DNA of 64,000 bases from Sipunculus nudus (GCA_026874595.1 CM049313.1:17793508-17857507), one strand, 5' to 3'; shown: positions 12,225-24,514, numbered from the stretch's first letter. Translations and numbers: made by a program. The notes: generated by a model from the sequence alone, not told the origin.

Positions 12225-13944
12225 TCAAATATAACAAATCATGATCGAAAATACACATAAATTACCTTGTTCTATATATTCACATCTATTGAAACAAAAT
12301 TCCACACAACTGGCTAAGGCAAAAAGCCCACAGTCAACACTATTTCTTTGTTTTTTTGTGACCAGTATTATTACCTCAAGGCATGTTTTATTACCCCCGT
12401 ACAGTGATGCAAGTTGCATTTGTTAACATGTCGGTATTTCCCTTTGGAATTTAGACTATTTATTAAACATATCGGGCCATTACGTTCTTTTTCTTTGATG
12501 TTACTCAGTGGTTGTTATCAGTAAAGTGAATTTGGCAGGTAGGGGCTGTCCGAGATGCCATTTTGCCGTGGTTTGTATTTTCCCATCTGGGAGATGTGGG
12601 ATTATATATTGGAGCCAATAACATGCTTTGAAAATGTGTCTGAATTGATGCATGAGGATTGATGTACAGCCTGCATATGTTTATCAGTTAAAGTTTCTTT
12701 CCTTTCAGTCATATTTTTATCTGTTGTTCTTAGATCTAAATTAGGTAGCCAAAGGGTCAGAGACAGACGTCTCCGTTTATTGTCACCGGGTCGGCCTTCA
12801 GAAGGACATTTCGCTTTCTTACTCTTTTCTATTTTTTTCTCGTCTGAAATTGATAGATCATCGATGCCTTGGGCCATGTAACTTTAAAATGAACGCACTG
12901 TGGCATCTATTCCGCCCCCTACGTTTGAATCTAATTTATCTATTTCATAATTGAAAGAATTTTCCAAATAAGAATCTTTATGTGGATTTACTTTGTTAAC
13001 TAATTTTAGTATTGTTAACTTGACATGTTTTTTCTGGACTTATATTTATTTCACCATATAACTCATCCTGCAAGAGGTTATTAGCTATAATAATACCTGT
13101 CAAAGGGCCGTTTAGATCAGGCAACACTCTTGTCCCAAAAGTCAGTTGTCTGCGCTTGTTGGGCGATACTGTATTGTTCCGAAAACGTACAGTTTTTTAG
13201 TTTAACTTTCCATTTTTTATACTGAATGCCGGTGTTGAGGTTTATTTATTTTTAACAAACGAGTCAGGGGCTGGTTCTATTAAAGTAATATCTGGGTCAT
13301 AGTCTAACACGCGTGGTTTTTTCCTGCCAGATTTTTTATCTACTCGTTTTTGGGAATTACACCTTAACAGTTTCGGGGATAGCTTTTTCGACTGCCCTTC
13401 TGGTTCCATACCTACTCTAATTCTGGCGGCCATGATAATATGGTGACATGTTGAAGAGGAGCCACATTGACAAGATTCTTTTGGGAACAATTGCACCGCA
13501 TAGGACTTATTTGTCGACCCCGTTTAAAGGAAAGCAGCCCTTTCATGTACAACTGTTATTCGTTTTTCCTTTATAACGCAGTGAGTCAGAGACAGCTGAG
13601 ATTTCTCTCTCATCTAAACGTGTGGCATTAATGTTTTCTTCATTTTTTATTTCAACGTCAACGGACATATGCTTCTCTATTTGTGAATCTCTAACTAACT
13701 GTACAATTTTGTCTGGTCTGCAAACAGTCTGAGGCCACTGCACTTCGTCCGCCTCTTTCTTCGCATAAGTATATTCTTCTGGTAAAACATAATTCCCTTT
13801 GCCGCAATAACCCCTGAGTATTTCCTGGAAATAATTAATTTTCAGATGATGGAAAGACAAAACTGCGCAATCAACTGGCATTTCTTTCAGTTCATTAAAG
13901 GAATTTATAGCAGTAATTAATCCCTCAGCACTGTTATTGGTAAC
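12225..13944 (-). pseudogene. Broken MULE transposase C-terminus with SWIM zinc finger and Ulp1-like protease
   Basis: On the minus strand the reading begins near 13944 with TNNSAEG (a TNN-x-E type motif found near the end of MULE transposase cores) and runs to a stop at 13543. Next, across a stop and frame change, comes CQCGSSSTCHHI (about 13475-13440), a CxC...CxH SWIM finger that binds zinc and nucleic acid. Then a lysine/arginine-rich stretch (12877-12740) leads to WLPNLDL and LTDKHMQAVH, resembling the N-terminal edge of a C48 (Ulp1) domain. Finally QLASLYGG and RNSVDCGLFALA (12418-12300) carry the DCG signature with the expected catalytic cysteine. Several stops and frameshifts separate these blocks. 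The N-terminal catalytic core upstream of TNN is absent. Fusion of SWIM and Ulp1 modules is known in transposon-encoded MULE proteins; here it is a non-functional relic. Confidence 0.7.
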
Positions 13945-14005
13945 CCTAGATTACGGATTATAGAGACCCCACTTTAGCAATACCCATTATATATAAGTAT
14001 AACTT

Positions 14006-14009
<4 letters not shown>

Positions 14010-14063
<54 letters not shown>
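14010..14063. repeat. (TA)n microsatellite inside the MULE
   Basis: TA tract just upstream (on the minus strand) of the surviving transposase fragment; it may mark the internal deletion point. Confidence 0.95.
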
Positions 14064-14067
<4 letters not shown>

Positions 14068-14239
14068 ATCTTTGGCATATTTATTCATTTTAGTGACAAC
14101 CCTCGTTGGATTTATGTTTATTTATTCACCAATCGCACGCATGGTCGCACGCGTTTTAGTAGATTTTTAAAGCATGGTATTCTACGTGCACGCGCGCGTT
14201 CACGCGTGCGTGCAAGCGTTTTAGTAACAACTTGACATT

Positions 14240-14653
14240 GCTGTAACGTGCTATCACAGAAAACGTTGTGTCTGATACTAATTTAATAAAAAGATGGATA
14301 GTCTCTTAATTAATTTTAAACTGAATATCTGCATTGTTTGCCCTGAAGTATTCGACCCAGGTTCTCAGGTTCATTCGTGCATAAGTGATTATACATTCCT
14401 TGATGGCTTTTCTAAATGCGAGTCATGTTCAGGATCCTCACAAAGATCTCATCGATTCTTTATCGGTCTTTTTCCAAAATGACCTAAAATGTACGAGGTT
14501 CTGTTTAATTTGCGTGAGTCATGTTGTGAACAAACAGAATTAATGACAGTTATGCAGGCTATGAGGACAACATCGATAGACAGCATGTTTAATACACGAT
14601 AATAATTCACTGGTAAGCGCAAACTGCTATTGTATCATTATACACAACTTTGG

Positions 14654-14719
<66 letters not shown>

Positions 14720-15960
14720 GGCTTTCAGAAAAGCGGGAATAAGCGTCAAAGACGTGTAATACCGCTCCGAGACTATAAGATAAGAACCCCACGCGTGGTT
14801 CCAGGCTGTACTCAGTTTCCCTCAGGATCAGACTGGGCTCAGTCACAGGCGCTGACCTGTGACAATTGTCCAAGCCGGCAGTGTGCAAACCCGGCCTAAG
14901 TGTGATCACAGCTGGCCCGAGACCTAAAAATTTAACTCACGATGGTCGGCATACTTGTCTGGCCTCATATAAAAGTGGCGTTCTTGTTTGTCCAGGTCAA
15001 AGTGCTATTTAAACAAATCCCGGGCAAGGGCTAAGCCGAAGTTGCCAATAACAATTACATTTCACATAACGTTTTGCTTTACCAAACCATATATTACTAT
15101 CCTAAGATCCTAATAATATATATTTCTGGGGATAAATCAGGTGACTGGTAATTGTGATGTATATTCCATTGACGTTTAATAAATAAGATGGATAAAATAC
15201 TTACATAATGACATTTACATTAGATTTTTTTTTCAAATGTACCTATCCCCCCCCCCCCCCCGCTGTATAAATATGCTTCCTGAAGTAAAACCGTCTTATT
15301 CTTCAAATATTCCTGTTGCTTATCAAAATATAAATTTTCTTTTAATGGGGAGTAACGATATAACATATGACGAAGACTGTGAGATATTCGGCCATATCTA
15401 CAACTTTATTTTAGTAATAAAACCATTCAAATAGTTTTTTTTCGGTCAAGTAATAATACTTCCAAGATGATAAAATAGATGTAACAGAATTGAACATAGA
15501 TCACCTGACACGTATGCTGCAAATCCTCTAGGTTGCTCTCCTGAATAAACATGCATAATGTTTGAACATTACTTTTTTGTGTGTTTGTTTTTCATATATT
15601 GTTGATTAGACATGTATTTATTATGTTGAATTTGTACTTTAGTGTGGTCCGAGGAGAAGAATCAATATAGCGCGAAGCACACTGAATGCCGCTCGTCAAT
15701 GGGACAACATCACTATCTTAAATGAATGATAATGGTAAAAATAATAATAGACCCTTCAATATTAGCCATGGACCCGCGGGACCGGCTACAATCTCGTAGG
15801 ACTCTCCAAAATGTTGACCGCGAGTCCTGGACCCTCCCAAAAATGCCATACTGAAAAATGAAAACGACAGATGATCGATTAATTTATGTACTTTCTATTT
15901 TACCTTGAAATTTGCTGTATACTTGTACCTAAACTATTGACTCCAGTGAATAGTCTAATA
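14240..15960. other. No gene seen; (TA)n at 14657-14717 and C14 run near 15247
   Basis: A GC-richer patch at 14735-14925 looks like a transposon fragment but has no recognisable ends. The open frame at 14294-14482 has no family features. Confidence 0.5.
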
Positions 15961-16720
15961 TTTAGACTATTTGTTATATATTATATTTCAGTAATTACTA
16001 TAAATATGCAAATTATCCTTTAAATATGCAAGATACAAACATGTTCCAGGCAGAAATCGATTCTACAGGAAAAACGTAGGCTAGGATCATTTTTGGAAAG
16101 TTTGGCATTGACTAATATCGATTTGTCCTGCGGCTTGTTGTGTCTTTTATTGCATATATAAAAAATTAAATATGCAAATAAGTTCATAAAATGATTTGAA
16201 TATGTAAATTATCTTAGAAAATGATAAACAGAATACATAAATAGGTTAAATTAGCAACAATGATAAATATTTTCTTTTTTTGGGCTGTTCATGTGAAAGA
16301 AATACCGGACAGCCGAGGCGTAAAACGATCAGCTCTCTTCGCTGGCGACCCGGGATCAACCACCGGCGTGGCAATGAGAGTGAATGTCCATAGCCGGTGG
16401 TTTTCTCCGGGCTCTCCGGTTTCCGCCACCTCCAGACACTACCGTAGGCCACCACCTGAGCCATGGAGAGTGCCTAGATTTGTTATTATAACGATTTGTA
16501 TAATCCATGTTAAAAAAATATGTTTAGAGAAATGCATATTTTGACAATAAGCCAATAATTTATTCAAATATTCAAATTATCTAATTAAATACCCAGACAC
16601 AATAATGTCCCCAGCGGAAATCGATTTTACGGGAAAAAATTTGTTTAGAATCAGTTGAGAAAAGTTTGGTAATGACGATTATCGAATTGTTCCTGGTTTA
16701 GCCCAAATGTGTCTGGGTCA
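15961..16720 (+). repeat. Two diverged copies of an about 165-bp repeat flanking a SINE
   Basis: Copy 1 (about 15990-16150) and copy 2 (about 16555-16715) share 'GCRGAAATCGATT-TACRGG' and 'AAAGTTTGG-A-TGAC-A'. Between them lie TATGCAAAT-containing sequence (16003, 16168) and the SINE at 16300-16520. Confidence 0.65.
16300..16520 (+). mobile_element. tRNA-derived SINE (family 2)
   Basis: The head is GGACAGCCGAGGCGTAAAAC followed by 'GCTGGCGACCCGGG', a tRNA-like B-box region. The body contains 'GGTGGTTTTCTCCGGGCTCTC', and the tail 'TTATTATAACGATTTGTATA' ends in an A-rich run. The same head, body and tail occur at 18769-18997 (minus), 36766-36993, 41905-42132 and, truncated, 49698-49841. Confidence 0.8.
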
Positions 16721-18375
16721 TGATATAATCTTTATTTGCTTAAGAATGTGTGGTTTGCTCATCAATTCTGGGCGTAAATAGAGCTTGGGCAGCATCTACT
16801 TGCTCAATTTAGAGAAATGAAACAACACTGCTTTCCTAAACTATATCTAAGTCTAAACCTTCAAATAGCAAAATGCTTTATTATTTAATTAGAATTGAAA
16901 TTAAAAGATACACATCAGTCCAGGAAGAATGACTGCTCTTTAAAAGTTGGCGACTATACATCCGGGTAGCAGACAGTGGTTTTAAAACCGACCCCAGGTG
17001 AATAAGGCCAGTACCCATGGTTGCCCTATCGTATGGCAGCCAACAGGCCCACTGCTTGCATGAATCCAAGTGACCCGTGCAAGAGTTCCCTGTCAAAGGG
17101 GTTAAATCCAAAGGGACAGGGGCGGAGTTACTGGCAATCTGTGATCAACTGATTAAATCCTTTCTGCAGTTTTTCCCGGACATTTGAAATTTTACTATTT
17201 AAATTTCTGCTATACCATTGTTTTATCATCATCTTCATCATCATCTGTCTTATGATTATTATTATTATTTATGTATTTTCATTAAGATATATATATTTAA
17301 AGTATGTGTAATAATTTATGTATGTGTACTAATAATATGTGAACATTTATTATCTGGAATCCACAGAAGAATATGTTGATACAAAATCTTCTGCCCCAAT
17401 GCAGCCATGTATATGTGGTTTGTAACTTTTATTAAAATGTCATTACTTTCAAATGCACTATAGCTTGTATACATGAACGTGCTCTCTTACTGCGCTTCGC
17501 TGTGCGGTATCCTGGATCCTGGATATCGCCGCTTATAATGCGGTTATGTCATACCCAAATGATGGCGGACATTCCAGGTTCTTTTAAAGGGAGGGGGATT
17601 GCTGAAGCTTGCCCGTTCACTCATCCTTTAAACTTTATATGTACTCTAAGTAATTTAAGGTGGTAAACAGGATAATATAATCACAAAGAACAGCATACGT
17701 ACCAGTCACATAAACATAGAAGCACCAAATACACAGAGAAACACCATTACGCACAGTCATCTGTTGATCTAATTGTCCTCCAAGGTCATGTGGCTATTGT
17801 TACTCACTATTGAGTTCACTGTACACACGGTACAACGAGTCGAATATCAACACAGCCGATCCGCGTACTTCTTTCACTACAGACCACGCCTCACCAGTCC
17901 CCCAGATCCAGCGCTAACACACAAATGTCCCGTGCCAGAGGCATCCGTCTACGGCTCTCTCTTTTTTCCAGCTGCACTCTAACACATTTCACGCTGCCTA
18001 GTGTTGCGTAATCTGATTTTTTTCCATAACAAAATTTATGTTCTTCACGACTATACGTGATCTGTTGATATTAGGTTTTGTAACAATATAAAGTAAATTT
18101 GGAAGTAAATTTGACGACACTGTCTCTAAACGACACAGATCACGGCTCCCCCAGACTGACTGTCCTCGCACTCAGCATTTGGAAACACGTGTATATGTTG
18201 AACACAGAAAACCAAAGTCCAACCATATCCCAGTATATCTTTGATTTACGAAAGACTGATATCAGACATATATCGGGACATTTATACATACAGCACGGCC
18301 TGAGTGGAAGAACTTCGTTAAACCTGAAAATGACAAAGATGCAGGCGCCCCCCGCTATGAAGCAACAAGCTGTTT
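16721..18375. other. No gene seen
   Basis: AT-rich, with small CAT/ATT trinucleotide patches near 17225-17270. Open frames at 17773-17982 and 18099-18380 have no recognised features. Confidence 0.5.
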
Positions 18376-19200
18376 TTTAGCTCAGCTGACTGTAAGTCAT
18401 CTGAGCTATAGCGATCACCCTTTTTCCGGCGTCCGGCCGACTGGCCGTCCGTCCGTTAACAGGGCACGTATCGTAACCGTTAGACCTAGAAACTTCTAAC
18501 TGTACATCCAGGGAGGGCTGGGCAAATCTCCTGAAATTAGGTCCTGGTGACCTATATTTTATGACCTACGGGCAGAAAACATGATTTTGAGCTCGAAGAC
18601 AGTCAGACGGAGCACAAGTTTTATACATTAGCCCTAGAATCCTCCAACGTGACATTTAGGGAGGTCCTAGGCAAATAGACCTATAGGAAAAATATGTCGT
18701 ATGAACACCCTGAATGTCAGATGGCAGCAAATCGTGTCTTTTAGGTCCGGAATCATCAAACACAATATAAAATATAAACTTTATTTATTTTACATGGATT
18801 GTACAACTAGTTATAATAACTAATACGAGGCACTCTCCATGGCTCGGATGTTGGCGCTCGGTAGTCGTTAAGGGTGGAGAAAACCACCGACCTTGGACGG
18901 ACAACTACAACCCACTCTCATAGCCACGCCGGGAATCGAACCCGGGTCGCCAGCGGAGAAGGCCGAGCGTTTTACCCCTCAGCTGTCCAGGTCCCCTAAA
19001 CACAATATCTTGGGAGGTTTTAGGCAAATCTCCTTGGAAACCTGAAATTAGGTCAAGGTAATCTATATTTGTTACTTACAGGCCGAAAACAGGATTTTGA
19101 GCAAAAAGTCATATAGGGCAAACATTGTATATGTGAGGCCTAGAATCTGGGACGTCCAAAGCAAATTTCCTTGAAGCAGTAAGATTCATTCACTACGCTT
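18376..19200 (+). repeat. Hairpin-headed dispersed repeat with nested SINE
   Basis: Begins with an imperfect palindrome, AGCTCAGCTGAC and GTCATCTGAGCT around a short loop (18379-18407). Then comes 'GGCGTCCGGCC' and 'CCGTCCGTCC', then subunits containing 'GAAATTAGGTC--GGT' (18534, 19046) and 'ATTTTGAGC' (18582, 19098). The array is split by a minus-strand SINE at 18769-18997. A diverged minus-strand relative lies at 5330-5690. Confidence 0.7.
18769..18997 (-). mobile_element. tRNA-derived SINE (family 2) with target-site duplication
   Basis: Flanked by exact 11-bp direct repeats AAACACAATAT (18758-18768 and 18998-19008). On the minus strand it reads GGGGACCTGGACAGCTGAGG, the B-box-like GGGTTCGATTCCCGG, a family-2 body, then 'ATAACTAGTTGTACAATCC' and an AAATAAATA-type tail. 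The TSD plus 3' tail is the signature of LINE-driven retrotransposition. It is nested inside the repeat at 18376-19200. Confidence 0.92.
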
Positions 19201-19726
19201 CGCCCTTTTGAAATCAGTTGGGCAAAATCTAAACAAAAGGCCTCACTCACACCTCATGTGGGGGTGGGGTCTTCCGGAGCCTGCATATACATAGAACGCG
19301 GAACAGGTGGCAAAAATAAAATTTTAACAAATCGCATATGTTGAAATACGTTTATTACTATAATTTATGACATGAAAGATTTGTCTATTTAAACATTACA
19401 ACACTTTTTATATCTGTGTTCCGTTCCATTCCGAAAATAAGGCCTCTGTACCGCCTTCCGTGTTCCGTTCCATTCCTTGTTTTAGGCGGGCTAAGGAAGA
19501 CCCGCCTGGAGGTAGGAGTGAGGCCTTTTTTTGACATTGGCGAACTGATTTAAAAAAAAATATAATATAATATATATAAAATAAATAATATAATAAAAAA
19601 ATACTTGTCACAGCTCTCTGATCTGATATGATCAAACTTTGTGTTATCTCATTCATACATAGTTATAATATTACCGTGTTTATCCAGTTTTAATATCTTT
19701 TATATTTCATTTACTTTTAGAGAAAA

Positions 19727-19900
19727 ATGATCATCTCGATTTTGTTTGCAATGGCTCTGTTGGCCGGAGGCAATGCCGACTCTAACTGCATGGCAATTAT
19801 GCAGAAAGGCGGCGGTACCACAAGCAATCCAGTCATTTTCAGGGTAATTGAACACTTGGAGATTTCCATATACTAAAGGCACACATACACACGCACACAC

Positions 19901-19948
<48 letters not shown>

Positions 19949-20423
19949 TCCGAAATGTATGAAAGTACAGTTTAACAGGACATCCTGTGTAAACATAACC
20001 CCCTTTCTTACAAAGTGACTCGTGAAAAGAAAAATGCCCCATGGTTCGGATAAAAGTATAGACTAACAATACATTAGCCCATATGTAGCCATATTAAATG
20101 TGATCAAGACCTTTAATCTTAGGGTAAACAGAATTTAACCATTGATTTCTTGCCTCCTGTGTAGCAGTATATCATGCGTCTGATACCTTATTTCAGGTAC
20201 TATAATTATATAATAATCTTTTTAGGGGGAATTGGATATGAAATGTGAAGGCCTGCGAGACATGCAACGAGACATGCAAGCCCTACGAAAGGAGCTACAA
20301 AACCTACAAAAAAAGCATCAGTCAGGTAGGATGATTTATAAATTACATACACGCACACATATATTTATAAATTATGCAACAAAGAACTAACACGCACAGA
20401 CACACACATACACAGAAATATGT

Positions 20424-20501
<78 letters not shown>

Positions 20502-20696
20502 ATGTACATATATACACAGTGAAACCTCGTTGTGTCGCACTCGCTTAAGTCGAATACCCCACTGATGTCGAATTTACAGACTCGATATTCCGGACAACGC
20601 TGTTAAATTATAACCAAATAACACCCGCTTTTGTCGAACTTCGGATGTGTCGAAGTTTTCTGAGGGTCCCTTCGACTCTGACATAGCGAGGTTTTA

Positions 20697-20741
<45 letters not shown>

Positions 20742-21595
20742 TGTGTATTATTATATTATATTATAGATGAAAGGACCCATACTTCGGTCTCTCTAAAAAG
20801 TGTTTTAATGTTTTCTGCATGATTAAGTTGCCGTTCTTTTGAATTAATGTACATGTATTCTATATAGCCTGTTAATCAGTTAGCTTAAGTATAATTAAAA
20901 AAAAATGTATAGATAATTAATGCATTTACATAGACAATATTTCACCTGAAAGTGTCAACAGTTTTATGTCAACTTTTATCAAAAGCTACGTCGTGTCTCC
21001 AAAACGTTAACGGCTTTCGACTGGAGATGTATTTGAATAACGATGGAAACCCTTGCAAAATTATTCTATTCAGATATGTATTGATGTATGTGTTATATAT
21101 AAATCAATAAACTCATTGTAAATTACAACGAAAAATTATGTGGTCACAGTATGGAGACTACATTTTAAACATGACATAGAAGAGTCGGACTTCTGTTTGT
21201 CAGACCTCTGAAAATAAGGACAAACGGGGCACAAACACGACATCATGTTGGGCCGATAAACAAATTTGTATGAACTTTTAATCGTTAAAATTTGGTCATT
21301 TCAAAATATAAATAAAATGTGCATCATAATATATTTATTCTGAAATAAATATATGGCCATACCCAGTGACCAGATTTTAATATGTGTATAAGTATATGTT
21401 ATATATAGGATTATATATAATAAATTATACGCAGACACACAAGCAATTATATACATACATATTTGTCTGTGTATAATGTGTAATATATAACTATATATAA
21501 TACATATAATAATACATATTTTATACTATATATACGTAATTATATTTAAATAATGATATATATATGCATAACCGTCTTTTATGTGTATTCATGTT

Positions 21596-21677
<82 letters not shown>

Positions 21678-22229
21678 CAACCACATTTACATCCTCACAT
21701 GCGTTGGTAAACTTAAACTTACTTTGTTTTTACTTTACAGCATCCATGGAAAATGTTTTTCAGATATCCTTGAGAATTTTTAAAGCAGGACGCTAAATTT
21801 TATATTTATACGTGCAAATAATGCATGATGCTTGTTTTTTCAACAGTGGCGTTTCATGTCGACTACAGCGGGGGGCACATTGAACACGCAAGAGAGGGAT
21901 CTCCGATTCCCTACAATTTGGTGCGTCTCAACGAGGGAAACGGATATATTGAGCGACAGTATAAATTCATTGCACCTGTATCTGGACTTTATATGTTTCA
22001 TGTAAATGGACTGAGTAGAAGGACGTGGGGCTGTCTTAGAATAAGAGAAAACTACAGAATTAAAGCCCATGGGTGGAGTGAAGGTGTACACGGAACATTG
22101 GCAATGGCACTACTCACCAGGCTCCAGAAGGGAGATGTGGTCGATGTTGCCGCCTGTTTGGATCTTTCCCGCAATAGCCTTCATGGTGATAAGTACAACT
22201 CATTCATTGGTTACCTAGTGCATGAGTGA
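19727..22229 (+). CDS. Secreted C1q-domain-containing protein (three coding exons)
   Basis: Predicted 199-residue secreted lectin-like protein. Coding exons are 19727-19843 (phase 0 end), 20226-20325 (phase 1 end) and 21847-22229 including the stop. All have consensus GT/AG borders and the phases join. Exon 1 follows a further acceptor at 19720, implying a 5' UTR intron. Residues 1-18 form a signal peptide ([13 protein letters not shown]). Exon 2 is a Leu/Met heptad-like short coiled coil ([15 protein letters not shown]) for trimerisation. Exon 3, about residues 73-199, is a C1q domain with [24 protein letters not shown] and a terminal SFIGYLVHE, all family hallmarks. There is no collagen stretch, as is usual for bivalve C1qDC proteins, which act as pattern-recognition factors in haemolymph. 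Polyadenylation signals follow. The function is inferred from the family; ligand unknown. Confidence 0.92.
19896..19945. repeat. (CA)n(TA)n in C1q intron 1
   Basis: CA-rich sequence then TA repeats inside the first coding intron. Confidence 0.9.
20433..20497. repeat. (TA)n in C1q intron 2
   Basis: Long TA tract. With the tract at 20700-20736 it brackets a short pogo-like element. Confidence 0.95.
20517..20699. mobile_element. 183-bp pogo/Tigger-like MITE
   Basis: Left end CAGTGAAACCTCGTTGTGTC and inverted right end CAGTAAAACCTCGCTATGTC form a 20-bp terminal inverted repeat with few mismatches. Internal sequence repeats 'GTCGAA' motifs. It lies within TA-rich sequence in C1q intron 2; TA follows on the right and CA precedes on the left, consistent with a decayed TA target-site duplication. 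No coding capacity. Confidence 0.85.
20700..20736. repeat. (TA)n microsatellite
   Basis: TA tract directly after the MITE. Confidence 0.95.
21598..21675. repeat. (TA)n near the C1q exon 3 acceptor
   Basis: TA tract of nearly 80 bp with one CAATA interruption, about 170 bp upstream of exon 3. Confidence 0.95.
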
Positions 22230-22382
22230 AATTTCAGGCACGTTCTGCCTTGTAAAATATGGTTTGCAAAGGTGACTGCTGTTTTGAAGTAATACACTGA
22301 ACAGTTGAAGACAAGTGCCATGATATGAAGAGATAACGTCCTATCAGGCATGCCCAAAGTCTGTCTCCACACCACTGTATTT

Positions 22383-22447
22383 AATAAACATGCTTTCATT
22401 ATAAGTGTGTCTGTATTTTTTTTGTATGGGGTACGATTCATAATAAA
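22383..22447 (+). terminator. C1q gene polyadenylation signals
   Basis: AATAAA at 22383-22388 and again at 22442-22447, 154 and 213 bp after the C1q stop codon. Either could direct 3' end formation. The first is conserved in the inverted copy near 61.55 kb. Confidence 0.75.
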
Positions 22448-24299
22448 ATGTTTGTGCCATTATTTGAGAGCCGCGAGAAAACGCTCTGAAAAAACTAATT
22501 TATAGGAAAAAATGTCTTTGAAATTCTATAAAGATAATGGAGAGAGTGTAGTAAGTAATTAAAACATAAATCACAATTTAACTCGATTCCTTTTTCTACG
22601 AATTTCGAACCAACTCCTTACGACTCATTTTCGATTAGTAACCAATAACCAAATGTTTTATTACATAATTAAAATCAGCTATTCATCGGCCTTACCTGTA
22701 GAATAGATGTGATTTATGACTTGGTTTCGGTGCTTCTTAATGAACTGTAGGTGATTTCTGCTGAGAAAAATGTTTATTACACCCCTGCAAAGATTGTATG
22801 AGCTTGTTTATATACATTTTGTTAGTTAATTAGTTCACGTGCCAATGTTAACAAACATAAAGAAAACATTTTACCAAACGTGGCTAATTTCACATGTGCA
22901 GATAATGAAATTTATTGGTTATTCTTCTTGAGAGCAACTAAAGCAAAGCCACATTTTGTCCTTTTCAAAACACGCCACATGTTTAAACACATGGGTTTAA
23001 GCATAATGGACAGACCATGCTCCGTGGGAGCGGCACTTATCGTCTTATTTGTGTGTAAGGTCCAAAAAGAGATTATCTTTGATACATCATATATCGGAAT
23101 TGGCCCCTTTTATCCAAGTTTCTTCTTTCAATAAATTTAACACAAAACATCGACTCTATATAAGGTCGTCTCTATCTAATCGGAGGTGTTACTCCTTTGA
23201 CGAAATTCCCACAAATTTCCTGATTTGGTATTACCTCTCTAAAATATCGCTATGGTATACTTATCCCGGTCACTAAACATCGCTTACCTAAGTACACACG
23301 AATTATTTACGAATATGTCACGAATCACTTCCACCCACGACTTTCAAGGAACCCGGAAGAACAGCTTGGCCATCAGGACTTTAAGAGGTATTTAAACTGA
23401 GCAGGAGATTTTACTTATTTGTTTCACCAAATGCTCTGTAGTACATAAGTTAATGACTATGTGAACGAGACATAGACAGAGAATGCAACTCCGACATTTA
23501 AGTGACGTTGTCGAGCGATTAAAAATAAGTTGCATGATCGATATTTGCGCCAACATAAATACCATAACCACTCGTTTTGGGAACGGGGGCACTTGATGCG
23601 TTTCAACTGTGTTCACTGTTTATTATGTTCCATATCTTAATTTTTCAATTCTTCCAAATTTCAGTTTGTTAAGTGCTCATTTTGAAAAATATTATTAAAA
23701 CTATATTTATTAGAGTCATATTCTGTATTGTCTGCAGCTTTCTTGTATGATGCATGATTTGAGGTTATAAGCGGGCCGTACACGTGCGTTTTTGAGTCCG
23801 TCTCTCGACTTGCGACATGCGGGTTTTAGTCTGTTTACAAAAAATAGGGCGAATGGGCACGGGGATGCCACACGAAAATACTCCAAAGACGTCATATATG
23901 CAAAAAATGTATAGTTGAACAGTTTTTTTTGGCAATATGTTGTGAATTTGTTGACTTTGATGAGGAATCAGCTGTTCTGAGTATTATCGTGCGGGGATAA
24001 TATGATTTGAGTGCAAGATAATACCTATGTAAAAATAAGTTTCATACACATTAACTTTGTCCTCACTTATGTGTTTAAAAGACCAAAGACATCTCTTTGA
24101 CAGTTCATTATGTCACAGAAGCTACATACATGAGAATATTTAGGGTAATAAGTGCAAAAAATAAACTTACCGTTGCATTTTTCTCTTATTTGTTCCAGTC
24201 TCTAATTAAGCTTCCAGACTATAAAGTGTCGGACTGCAGATTTGATACAATTAACAAACACGAATGATTATGATAGTGCACGGGGAAATGGGGGCCATG

Positions 24300-24482
24300 A
24301 GGCCCTGGAAAAATCCTTAACCGCCTAAAAAAGTCAAACTTTCGTTTTGCCATAATGTTTTAGACCTGACTTTCTTGTTTTTCAGTTAGTCAGTTTCAGT
24401 GATAACCATGTTGGAAACATCATATGAACAAGTAATGAAATCAATGGATTCCTCTCACACTCATCCACGCTCATATACATAC

Positions 24483-24514
<32 letters not shown>

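Larger units (their letters stand above)
11585..14239 (-). mobile_element. Mutator-like DNA transposon, internally deleted
   Basis: The left end near 11594 and right end near 14231 carry inverted repeats starting GTTGTTACTAAAACGC. They extend over about 80 bp with shared 'GTAGAATACCATGCTTTA'-type sequence (left 11618-11640, right inverted about 14170-14190). Outside them the direct repeat TTGACATT (11585-11592 and 14232-14239), extendable to 9-10 bp with one mismatch, is a target-site duplication of the size typical of Mutator-like elements. The interior, read on the minus strand, contains pieces of a SWIM zinc finger and a Ulp1-like protease. Two and a half kilobases is short for a complete element with both functions. 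Confidence 0.8.

Noticed and set aside
22880-23134. 84-codon frame with a similar frame in the inverted copy at 61172-61408
   Set aside because: Similarity follows the whole duplicated block. The copies differ by a frameshift and no protein-level constraint is visible, so it is probably the C1q 3' flank.
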